Source: Deltaproteobacteria bacterium (lineage in GTDB: Bacteria; Myxococcota_A; Polyangia; Polyangiales; Ga0077539). From it: a stretch of DNA of 64,000 bases. Below are positions 17,137 through 24,931 of this stretch, piece by piece. Below the pieces are notes generated by a model. It worked only from the letters and a program-made list of their open reading frames with translations. It made no database searches and was not told the DNA's origin. The position numbers and the translations under genes were made by a program. The DNA is taken from positions 1-64,000 of the forward strand of contig JAUXYJ010000097.1 in NCBI GenBank assembly GCA_030694465.1, written 5' to 3'. Position 1 is the stretch's first letter; each line of letters opens with the position of its first letter.

Positions 17137-18051
17137 ATGGAGCAGGTTGGAGCGAGCGCGGCCGTGGCGCTCACGATTGGCGCGTCGGACAGCACCGGGG
17201 CCTCGGGGCTTCAGGCGGATCTTCGTGCGTTTGCCGCGGCGCGGGTGCATGGCACGAGCGCCGTGTGTCTTGTGACTGCGCAGGGAACGCGCGGCGTGCA
17301 CAAGGTGTTTCCGGTCCCGTCGGATGTGATCCGCGCGCAAATCGAGACGGTGTTTGACGACCTCGCTCCGCGCGCAGTGAAGACCGGCGCGTTGGGCAAC
17401 GCGAGCACCGTCGAGATTGTCGCGGACGTGTTGCGGTCACACGCGCCAAAAGATCTGAAAATCGTTGTAGATCCTGTGGTCAATCCAACGCGGGGCCGCT
17501 CACTCTTGGACGACTCAGGGCTCGCGACGCTAGCCCGAGAGCTGCTGCCCTTGGCGACGTTGGTCATGCCTAACCGCGACGAGACCTCGCGGCTCGCGGG
17601 GCGCGCGAGGGGCCTCGAAGATGCACGCCGCGCGTGTCGTACTTTGGCGGACCTGGGCGCAGGCGCCGTGCTCATCAAGGGAGGCCATTTCACTGGAAAC
17701 GACGCGGTGGATCTCTTTTACGACGGCCGAGATTTTGTCGAGCTACGGGCGCCACGCAGGCAGCTGCCGTTCATCATGGGCCTGGGGTGTACGTTCAGTG
17801 GGCTTGTGACCGCGTTCTTGGCACGTGGCGATCGCAGCGTGCTCGACGCGGTCCGCATGGCACACGCCGTTGTGCAACGCGCGATGGACAACCCCAGAGC
17901 GCTCGCCAATGGTGTGTACGCGCTGGGATCACTGCAGCAAGCGATCAGCGAAGTGCAGCCCACCGTGGTGACCGTGCCGCGTGGTGCGGCGAGCACTCCG
18001 CCGGCTGCGCTCGCGATCCTCGCCGACGACGAGAACCTCCCGACGGCCTAG
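17137..18051 (+). CDS. thiD: Hydroxymethylpyrimidine/phosphomethylpyrimidine kinase (ThiD)
   Basis: ThiD phosphorylates HMP and HMP-phosphate to HMP-PP for thiamine synthesis, in the cytosol. The ribokinase-fold motifs are present: GASDSTGASGLQADLRAF near the N-terminus, VVDPVV near residue 112, MPNRDE near 147, IKGGH near 176 and the anion-hole segment GLGCTFSG near 213. The usual HGTGCT is altered to MGLGCT, which leaves the GxGC core. The ATG at 17137 is preferred over the TTG three codons earlier. No other thi genes are nearby. A pyridoxal kinase-like activity cannot be excluded, as the two families overlap. Confidence 0.85.
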   Translation: MEQVGASAAVALTIGASDSTGASGLQADLRAFAAARVHGTSAVCLVTAQGTRGVHKVFPVPSDVIRAQIETVFDDLAPRAVKTGALGNASTVEIVADVLRSHAPKDLKIVVDPVVNPTRGRSLLDDSGLATLARELLPLATLVMPNRDETSRLAGRARGLEDARRACRTLADLGAGAVLIKGGHFTGNDAVDLFYDGRDFVELRAPRRQLPFIMGLGCTFSGLVTAFLARGDRSVLDAVRMAHAVVQRAMDNPRALANGVYALGSLQQAISEVQPTVVTVPRGAASTPPAALAILADDENLPTA

Positions 18052-19226
18052 GCTTCGCGGTGCATTCGGGTCTTGCCGACCATCACATCGACGAGCTTTT
18101 TGACTCGCTTAAAGACACCCTCTTGCACGTACGGGATGCCGTGTCGCTCGCAGACCGCGCGCACCTTCGGGGCGAGCTGTTGGTATTGCTTAGGCGACAG
18201 CTCCGGAAAGAGATGGTGCTCGATCTGGTAGTTAAGAAATCCATGCATGAAGTCGTTGAGGTCGCCGCCAGTGCGGTAGTTCACGCTGCTGAGAATTTGC
18301 CTCAGGTAGAACTCGCCACGGCCTTTGCCCGCGGAGTCAAATCGGTACATGTCATCGCCCGCATGGTTGGGCGCGATCACGATGAACGTGTGCAGGTTGG
18401 TCAACGCCTCGGCCGCGAGTGAGTTGATCGCGACGCTTGCAGACGCGAGCGGTCCGAGCGCTAAAAACGCAGATGGAATCGCGATGAAGCGCAAGCTCGC
18501 GTAGGGCAAAACGCAGCGGGTCAAGAACGCGCGACCTTCGACCGTTCGGGGATCAAACGGCGTGAGATAGCGCTCGGGTCCACGCGCATCGTGCGTAGCA
18601 GGGTCCGCCACGGGCTGCTGACGAGCACGGCGTTGCTCGGCGCGGCGGAGCACCTGAAACGTGTTGGGCGCGTAGTAGCTCCACTTCCACGTGAACGCGT
18701 AGAAGCTCACCGCGGCGTACTTGAGCGCGAGCGGCATGCTGCTCTCACGCAGGCTCCGAGTGTTCTCTTCGACCAGGTCTGGATCCGCCATCTCGCCCGT
18801 GCGGTAGTGATGCAAGACGTTGTGCTCGTACTCCCACGCCTCGGGCAAGAGCCAGTCAAACCAGTCTCGCAGTCGTCGCGATCCACGAGCAAATCCACGC
18901 GATGTCTGCGACTCAGTGACGCCCTCAATGCGGTCGTTCGCTCGGTGCATCGTGTGGTGCACGACGATGGTCCAGCGCGCCATCGAGCCCGTCGAGATCA
19001 GCGCGGCCGACAACGGGTTGGGAGCGATCCACGCGGTGGCATATCCCAGCGCGGTACACGTTCGGCCCCACCGAGCCATGCGCTGGAGGTGGGCAAAGTC
19101 CGAGGGGCCCATGGCGGCCTCGGCCTCGCTGCGCAGGGCGTCGATGTCTCGTGCCAGGGCGGCGCGGTCGACGTGCTTGTAGGGATCCCGTGATGGGCTT
19201 GGAGAGGGTGTGACGACGGAGGGCAT
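18048..19226 (-). CDS. Membrane fatty acid desaturase
   Basis: This protein has the histidine boxes of the membrane di-iron desaturase family: HHTMH (about residue 90), HNVLHHYRTGE (about 136) and QIEHHLFPEL (about 337), plus an extra APNHAGDD segment. I use the ATG at 19226 (MPSVVTPSPSPSRDPYKHVD), giving about 392 residues; the frame runs 26 codons further. It introduces a double bond into acyl chains of membrane lipids using oxygen and an electron donor. Its order of boxes resembles the delta-6-type/acyl-lipid class. It is convergent with thiD and their TAG stops overlap in CTAG. No electron-transfer partner is adjacent. Confidence 0.88.
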   Translation of the reverse strand: MPSVVTPSPSPSRDPYKHVDRAALARDIDALRSEAEAAMGPSDFAHLQRMARWGRTCTALGYATAWIAPNPLSAALISTGSMARWTIVVHHTMHRANDRIEGVTESQTSRGFARGSRRLRDWFDWLLPEAWEYEHNVLHHYRTGEMADPDLVEENTRSLRESSMPLALKYAAVSFYAFTWKWSYYAPNTFQVLRRAEQRRARQQPVADPATHDARGPERYLTPFDPRTVEGRAFLTRCVLPYASLRFIAIPSAFLALGPLASASVAINSLAAEALTNLHTFIVIAPNHAGDDMYRFDSAGKGRGEFYLRQILSSVNYRTGGDLNDFMHGFLNYQIEHHLFPELSPKQYQQLAPKVRAVCERHGIPYVQEGVFKRVKKLVDVMVGKTRMHREA

Positions 19227-19371
19227 AACCGCGCGCAAAGCTACCCGATTGTGCGCCGCGCTCAAGGCGCATTGTTCGCGCGTGAGTGTGAGTACACTTC
19301 GCACATGGATCGCTCGCGTATGCGAAGATCTCGCGCAGCCAACAACGGCAGAGAGAGCGGGTTAGTCAGCG

Positions 19372-20073
19372 GTGTTCGACAATCTATTTTCGATGTTTTC
19401 GCAGTCTTCGCAGGGGCGACAGGCGCTGTCGCAGCTGGTGGGTCAGGGCTACTCGCAGCAGCAAGCCACGGGGATGCTGCAAGCCGCGCTCCCTGCGGCC
19501 GCGCAGGCGATGCACCGCGCGAGCCCCACGGGACAACAGGGCGTGGGCTGGACTGACGTTGGGAGCAGCAATTACGCACAGAATTTTCTTGTCGGTGCGG
19601 TCTCGGGCCTGATGCGCGGAGATGGCGTCATGGGCGCCGCGGTGGACGGGATGCAGGGGGTCGTTGGTGGCCACGTGGCCCAGGTGATCGCGTCGCGATT
19701 TGGGCTCCCCAGCCGCGTCGCGGGCGCGGTGGGCGCGGTCGCGACACCGTGGATGATTGACTTTTTGTGGGAGAAAGTCCGCGGCGGAAACCTAGACCTG
19801 GGTCAGATGTTTGGCGGCACGGCGGGTGCGGGCCAGCCGTCGCAGGGCTTTGGTGCGTCGCAGCCGTCGGCACCGGGCGGCGGTCTGCTCGGAGGGCTGG
19901 GCGGCATGGCGGGCATGGGCGGAATTGGCGCCGCGCTTGGGAGCGTCTTTGGCGGTCAAAACGCTGGTCAGAGTGCGCTCGGGAGCGTTTTTGGGTCGAG
20001 CAATCCCGTCGCGCAAATCGGGGACATGTTTGGCTCGCCTCAGCAGTGGGTTGTGCCAGGGGCCAAGAAGTAA
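19372..20073 (+). CDS. Unknown protein with Gly-rich C-terminus
   Basis: This 233-residue product starts with GTG at 19372 (MFDNLFSMFSQSSQGRQALS). The first half is helical with GYSQQQATGMLQAALPAAAQAMH and GLMRGDGVMGAAVDGMQGVV; the second half is a Gly/Gln/Ser-rich low-complexity tail (GGGLLGGLGGMAGMGGIG). Composition resembles YidB-type small cytosolic proteins, but I cannot confirm a family. No signal peptide. It is followed 46 bases later by another unknown gene on the same strand. Confidence 0.55.
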   Translation: MFDNLFSMFSQSSQGRQALSQLVGQGYSQQQATGMLQAALPAAAQAMHRASPTGQQGVGWTDVGSSNYAQNFLVGAVSGLMRGDGVMGAAVDGMQGVVGGHVAQVIASRFGLPSRVAGAVGAVATPWMIDFLWEKVRGGNLDLGQMFGGTAGAGQPSQGFGASQPSAPGGGLLGGLGGMAGMGGIGAALGSVFGGQNAGQSALGSVFGSSNPVAQIGDMFGSPQQWVVPGAKK

Positions 20074-20119
20074 TCGAGCGCTCCAGAGCGTGTGAGTTTT
20101 TCGAGAGCGAGGAGTGACA

Positions 20120-20767
20120 ATGAACAAGCGATTTACAGTCTTCGATGGTCCGAGCAACGTGTGGGAGCGCGCGTGGGAGTCGCTCGCGCGGAGCACGTGC
20201 GCGTTTGACATGGTGCGAGAAGATCCGGCGATGGCGCCGCTCGGCGCGCAGGTCCGCTCGGCGTTTATCGAGTGGAGCGCGGTCGAGTCCGAACGTGTAC
20301 AATTGCGTGCAAATTTGGCCAGTATCTCGTCTCGCGGGCGTGTGGCAGACGCCGCGCTGGACTACCGCGTGGCGCGGCTCGCGACCGCGGTGATCGAGAA
20401 GCACGGCGGACGTGATGGAGAGATTTATCGCGCGATGTTTCCGTTGGCCCACGAGTCGGTGATCGCGCTGGGGTTGGACGCAGAGCTCCCTGCGGTCGCG
20501 CTCGCGCTGTCTTGTCTTGAGAAATATCGAGAGCAGGCGCCAGAGCTTCTTGAGCACGTTGCGCCATTGCGCACAGCCATGCAGGCTGGGACGAGCGCGC
20601 TCGCCGACCGCGCTGAGGTGTACGGCGCGTTGGGCCGACTTCAGGCGCGCATTGAGTCGTGGCTTGAGAGCGAATCGTCGCTCGAAATCCACGTACGTAG
20701 CGCTCTTACAGAGCTCGCGGCCCAGCGCGGTATGGACGCCCGTTGGATCGAAGCCTTTGCGGTTTGA
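20120..20767 (+). CDS. Unknown cytosolic protein
   Basis: The 215-residue product starts at the ATG at 20120 with GAGGAG six bases upstream, a better site than the start two codons earlier. It is predicted helical with a mix of charged residues (FIEWSAVESERVQLRANLAS, LARLATAVIEKHGG) and no membrane segments, signal peptide or recognised motifs. It is likely cotranscribed with the Gly-rich gene upstream and the hydrolase 63 bases downstream. I do not recognise a family. Confidence 0.6.
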   Translation: MNKRFTVFDGPSNVWERAWESLARSTCAFDMVREDPAMAPLGAQVRSAFIEWSAVESERVQLRANLASISSRGRVADAALDYRVARLATAVIEKHGGRDGEIYRAMFPLAHESVIALGLDAELPAVALALSCLEKYREQAPELLEHVAPLRTAMQAGTSALADRAEVYGALGRLQARIESWLESESSLEIHVRSALTELAAQRGMDARWIEAFAV

Positions 20768-20830
20768 TGGGTGCTGGCGCACTCTGCGGTGGACCTCGTC
20801 GCGGCGCGCTGAAATACTCACGCACTGCCA

Positions 20831-21655
20831 ATGCGAGACGAAGTACTGCGGACACGCGCGAGTGATCACACGGAGCTGGCCTACCGCGTTGTAGGTGACG
20901 AGGGGCCGTGGGTGGTCTTGGTGCAGGGGCTGTCTCTCTCGGGGAGATTTTGGTTCGAGATCCCCGCGAAGGTCGCCGCATTGGGCGCGCGCGTGATCGT
21001 CCCAGACAACCGCGGAACGGGCCGTAGCGGGCGCATCCGGCGGCCCTTCACGATGAGCACGCTCGCAGACGATTTGCAGGCGATTGTAGATCATGCGGGA
21101 TGTGACACGGCCACCGTCGTCGGCATCTCGATGGGCGGAATGATCGCGCAAAACTTCGTGCTCTTGCACCCTTCGCGCGTCGACGGGTTGGTCTTGCTTG
21201 CGACCACGCCTGGGCTGCCGCATGGCTCGCTTCCGTCACCGTTTGCGTTGGCCGACCTCGCGCGCATGCCCTTCGCAAAGGGGCGCGAAGCGGGCGAAAT
21301 TGCAGCGCGATTGCTCTTGTCTCGCGAACGTCGTGGCGACTACGAGGCGCTCTTTTCGAAATGGCCCGAGGCGTTTGCGGCGGACCCGCAAGATCCGCGG
21401 ACCTTCTTTCTTCAGCTCGGGGCGATCGCGTTGCACTCGGTGGGCGCTAAACTTCGAGAAGTGCGTGTGCCTACCGCGGTCATCGCGGGGCGAGAAGATC
21501 GCTTGGTTCCGTTTCGCAATAGCGAGGAGATCGCCTCGCGGATCGACGGGGCAGTGTTGCGGCTGATCGATGGCGTTGGCCACTCGCTTCCGAGCGAGGT
21601 GCCCACCGTAGTCGAACAAGCGCTGCAGCAAGTGTGGGCCGCACAGAAGGCATGA
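20831..21655 (+). CDS. Alpha/beta hydrolase
   Basis: This 274-residue cytosolic alpha/beta-hydrolase has the full triad: nucleophile elbow GISMGG (Ser, about residue 100), acid in AGREDRLVP (about 220) and histidine in GVGHSLP (about 245). The oxyanion region is VLVQGLSLSGRFW. It resembles 3-oxoadipate enol-lactonase and related esterases; substrate is not evident. The stop codon overlaps the start of the amine oxidase gene by ATGA, so the two are translationally coupled and probably act in one pathway or compartmental pair. Confidence 0.85.
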   Translation: MRDEVLRTRASDHTELAYRVVGDEGPWVVLVQGLSLSGRFWFEIPAKVAALGARVIVPDNRGTGRSGRIRRPFTMSTLADDLQAIVDHAGCDTATVVGISMGGMIAQNFVLLHPSRVDGLVLLATTPGLPHGSLPSPFALADLARMPFAKGREAGEIAARLLLSRERRGDYEALFSKWPEAFAADPQDPRTFFLQLGAIALHSVGAKLREVRVPTAVIAGREDRLVPFRNSEEIASRIDGAVLRLIDGVGHSLPSEVPTVVEQALQQVWAAQKA

Positions 21656-23100
21656 GCGCAGCGTGGACGCGCCGCTCGCTGTTGTTGCACGCCGTCGCGA
21701 CAGGGGCGAGCGTCTTGGGGTGCCACGTCCCGCGTCGTGCGTCGCACACAGCACCCCACCCGGCGACGTCGCCGGATGTGGGTCCTACCGACGCGAGAGG
21801 CCCTGATGCAGGCGTCACGTCGCGCTACGAAGTGATCGTTTTGGGTGCTGGAATCGCTGGGCTTCGCGCTGCAGAGTGTCTTCGAGACGCTGGGCTTCGG
21901 GCGTGTGTCATCGAGGCTCGCGACCGCATCGGGGGGCGCATTGAGTCGGTGCGTCTCGGTGACGCTCGCGTTGACCTCGGAGCGAGCCATATTGAGAACG
22001 CGCCCTACAGCGCGGTCGCCGCCCGCTTGCGAGGGATCCGAGCAAATTTGCTCCCCTCTGACAGCTCTCTGTTGCTGCTCAACGAGTCGCGACGCAGCCT
22101 CTCTCGAGCGCGCCGCGCGGTATGGAAGCAGCGTTTTGACGACGCATGCGCCCGGGCGCTGCGGAGCCTCGCGGAGGGACACGACTGCTCGGCTGCCGAG
22201 GGGATGGCAGCGTGGTTTCAATCGATGTCGGCCCACAGCGCAGAGGCGCGCGGCGCGCACTGGCACCAGCGTATGCACGTTGAGCTCACCCGCAGCGTCT
22301 TGATGGATCGCCTGTCACTGCGCGCGTTGCGGTCTGACCACGAGCCGTATGCGATGGCGATGCAGGTTCAAGGCGGACTGGCCACACTCACCGAGTCCAT
22401 GGCGACGGGTCTCGAGGTCCTGACACAGCACGTGGTTCGCGCGATCATGTGCGCTCACGACGGGGTGAGGATCGAGAGTTCCCATGGAATTTTACAGGCA
22501 AAAGCGCTGGTGTGCACGGTCCCCATTGGCGTGCTTCGTGCGGGACACATTCGCTTCGAGCCCGCGCTTGAGCCTTCACGCATGGAGGCGATCTCACGCA
22601 TTGAGCCTGGCGCCCGTGCTGTGCAGGTCGCGTCGTATGCCGAGCGTTCATGGCGAATGCGCGAGCAATTTGCCTCGGCGATCGAGCCTCGGCCCGATGT
22701 CCCAGATGTCACCCCGTGGCTCGAAGATCTCTCGCACTGGACGGGCACCCCGACGTTGAGGGCGCAATGGCACTCGTCGTGGCTCACGAGCGTTGCGCTG
22801 GCCGAACGCAGCGAAGAGGCGACGCGCGCGATGGGGCAGGTCTTGTCCATCTCCGATCGTCCGAGAGAGCGTCCCTTTCGCGATTGGAGCGTCGACCCAT
22901 TTGCCCTCGGCGCGAGGAGCGCGCTGGGGGTCGGAGGCACACTCGGAGACCGCGAGAGATTGGCTCAACCATTTGAAAATAAAGTGTTTTTTGCCGGAGA
23001 AGCCACAAGCATGAGCGCTGAGGGCAGCCTCGACGCAGCGTACGCTTCGGGGCAGCGCGCAGCCGACGAGGTGCTGGCTCACGTGCGTCGCGCTGGATGA
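21652..23100 (+). CDS. Flavin-containing amine oxidase, exported (Tat/lipoprotein-like signal)
   Basis: The 482-residue protein starts at the ATG at 21652, overlapping the previous stop. The N-terminus has a twin-arginine-like TRRSLLL followed by a hydrophobic stretch and a lipobox-like SVLGC, so it may be a Tat-exported lipoprotein. The FAD-binding Rossmann motif VIVLGAGIAGLRAAECLRDA and GGRIESV follow near residue 60-95. The C-terminal FAD segment FFAGEATSMSAEGSLDAAYA is typical of flavin monoamine oxidase. These enzymes oxidise amines to imines with peroxide release. The coupling to a hydrolase is notable. Substrate unknown. Confidence 0.85.
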   Translation: MSAAWTRRSLLLHAVATGASVLGCHVPRRASHTAPHPATSPDVGPTDARGPDAGVTSRYEVIVLGAGIAGLRAAECLRDAGLRACVIEARDRIGGRIESVRLGDARVDLGASHIENAPYSAVAARLRGIRANLLPSDSSLLLLNESRRSLSRARRAVWKQRFDDACARALRSLAEGHDCSAAEGMAAWFQSMSAHSAEARGAHWHQRMHVELTRSVLMDRLSLRALRSDHEPYAMAMQVQGGLATLTESMATGLEVLTQHVVRAIMCAHDGVRIESSHGILQAKALVCTVPIGVLRAGHIRFEPALEPSRMEAISRIEPGARAVQVASYAERSWRMREQFASAIEPRPDVPDVTPWLEDLSHWTGTPTLRAQWHSSWLTSVALAERSEEATRAMGQVLSISDRPRERPFRDWSVDPFALGARSALGVGGTLGDRERLAQPFENKVFFAGEATSMSAEGSLDAAYASGQRAADEVLAHVRRAG

Positions 23101-23162
23101 AGTGTCGGTGGTGGATTGTCTCGATCTCTGCTCGGCGGTACCGTCGAGGCCGAGATTTGACT

Positions 23163-24905
23163 ATGCAAAATACCAAGGCATTCGCGAGACATTCTTTACT
23201 CTTCGGGGCTGTGCTTGTCGCTGCGTGTGGTGGACCGATGTCACCTGACGCGGCAACCGACGTAAGGCGCGACACCGCGACGGCCAACGATGTCGCGCAA
23301 GATTCGCTGGTGATCACCGACGTCGCGGCCGACGCGTCCACGGTCGAAGAGGCGGGCTCAGAGCCTGCTCCTGACGCCGCGATGGAGGACGTCGCGAGCG
23401 ACACGGCCGACGCAGCCGCCGAGGACAGCGCGGTGGATGGCGATGTTGACGCCGGTGCGGATGCTGCGCCCGAGGACGCCAGCATCGATGCAGCGGATGC
23501 CAGCCCCATGGATGGCGCGATCGTGAGAGACGCCGCGATGGACGTGACGATGGACGCGTTGATGTGTCCTGGGATGCAGACACGGTGTGGCGCGACGTGC
23601 CAAGACACCCGCTCCAACGCAGACCACTGCGGTGCGTGCGACGCGCGATGTCCTGCAGGAATGCGCACGTGCATCGATGGCGTGTGTCGCCCAACTGGCA
23701 CCTGCGCGAGTGGCTTTGGCGACTGTGATCGCATTGCGGCGAACGGCTGTGAGACCTCGCTCACGACGGTGAGCAATTGTGGGGCTTGCGGCGCGGCCTG
23801 TGTTCCGCGTGCAAACACGACCGCGAGCTGTGCTGCGAGCGCGTGCACCTATGCTTGTGAGCTGGGCTCTGGGGACTGTGATCGTATCGCCAGCAACGGC
23901 TGCGAAGCTTCGCTGATGACGGCTACGAACTGCGGTCGTTGTGCCAACACCTGCTCAGGCGCGACCGCGCTCTGCGACATCGGGCGAGGCTCGTGTGTTG
24001 GGACCTGCCCCGCGGGTACCCAGCGCTGCGGAAGCACCTGCGTCAACCTCCAGGGCGATCCAGACAACTGTGGCGTCTGTGGGCGAAGTTGCTCGTTTGC
24101 GAACGCAGGGCGCGCTTGCAACCTGGGCATGTGTCAGATCACGACGTGCAACACGGGCTTTGGCAACTGTGACGCAAACGCGATCAATGGCTGCGAGACC
24201 AACCTCAACAACAACATCGCGAACTGTGGTGCGTGTGGCTTTGTCTGCACCGCGGGCCCCAATCAGACGGCGTCTTGCGGTGCGGGGTCGTGCACACGGA
24301 CCTGCCTCGCTGGCTTCGCGGACTGCGATGGCAACGCGACCAACGGCTGCGAGGCGCGCCTCGATTCGGTGACCCACTGCGGTTCGTGCGGTACACGGTG
24401 CGCGGTCCCGAACGCGATGAACGCCTGCAGCGCGGGACGCTGTGTGACGACCGGATGCAGCGCCGGCTTTGGCGATTGCGACAGCATGTCGGCCAACGGC
24501 TGCGAGTCGCCGCTCACGTCGGTGGTGAACTGTGGGGCGTGCGGACGTGCGTGTGGTCTCGCCAACGCGACCGCCACCTGCGCGACCGGCGCGTGTGCCA
24601 TTGGGAGCTGCGCTGCGGGCTTCGCCGACTGCGATCGTATCGCTACCAACGGATGCGAGCGTGATGTCTCGCGTGACGTAAACAACTGCGGTGGGTGCAA
24701 CGTTCGGTGCACGACGCCGTTCGGGACGCCGGCCTGTGTCGCAGGGGCTTGCCGCACGGGTATGTGCAATGCTGGCTTTGGCGACTGCGATGCAAACCCG
24801 GTAAACGGCTGCGAGGTCTCGATCACCTCCGATCGTCGGCATTGTGGCGCGTGTGGCAACGCTTGCGCTGCTGGTCAGGGCTGCATCGCAGGGGTTTGCC
24901 GATAG
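23163..24905 (+). CDS. Cys-repeat surface lipoprotein
   Basis: The product of about 580 residues starts at the ATG at 23163 (MQNTKAFARHSLLFGAVLVAAC), with a lipobox VLVAAC. A long Asp/Ala-rich stretch (about 25-135) forms an acidic extended linker. From about residue 140 there are Cys repeats with a core GFGDCD-x4-NGCE, seven times, each followed by NCGACG-x2-C and a closing GxC; two shorter variants with CGxTC replace the core. Such repeats are common in myxobacterial surface proteins and probably form small disulfide knots. Function is unknown: adhesion or extracellular matrix are possibilities. Some databases mislabel similar repeats as tryptophan synthase alpha chain. It follows the amine oxidase by 62 bases. 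Confidence 0.75.
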   Translation: MQNTKAFARHSLLFGAVLVAACGGPMSPDAATDVRRDTATANDVAQDSLVITDVAADASTVEEAGSEPAPDAAMEDVASDTADAAAEDSAVDGDVDAGADAAPEDASIDAADASPMDGAIVRDAAMDVTMDALMCPGMQTRCGATCQDTRSNADHCGACDARCPAGMRTCIDGVCRPTGTCASGFGDCDRIAANGCETSLTTVSNCGACGAACVPRANTTASCAASACTYACELGSGDCDRIASNGCEASLMTATNCGRCANTCSGATALCDIGRGSCVGTCPAGTQRCGSTCVNLQGDPDNCGVCGRSCSFANAGRACNLGMCQITTCNTGFGNCDANAINGCETNLNNNIANCGACGFVCTAGPNQTASCGAGSCTRTCLAGFADCDGNATNGCEARLDSVTHCGSCGTRCAVPNAMNACSAGRCVTTGCSAGFGDCDSMSANGCESPLTSVVNCGACGRACGLANATATCATGACAIGSCAAGFADCDRIATNGCERDVSRDVNNCGGCNVRCTTPFGTPACVAGACRTGMCNAGFGDCDANPVNGCEVSITSDRRHCGACGNACAAGQGCIAGVCR

Positions 24906-24931
24906 TCCTATCGGCGCGCTGAATCGCTGCG

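Noticed and set aside
18591..19193. Plus-strand ORF over the desaturase gene
   Set aside because: It is an antisense shadow; the histidine boxes support the minus strand.
23097..23162. Earlier start for the Cys-repeat lipoprotein
   Set aside because: The extension is not a signal peptide, while the ATG at 23163 yields a standard lipobox.
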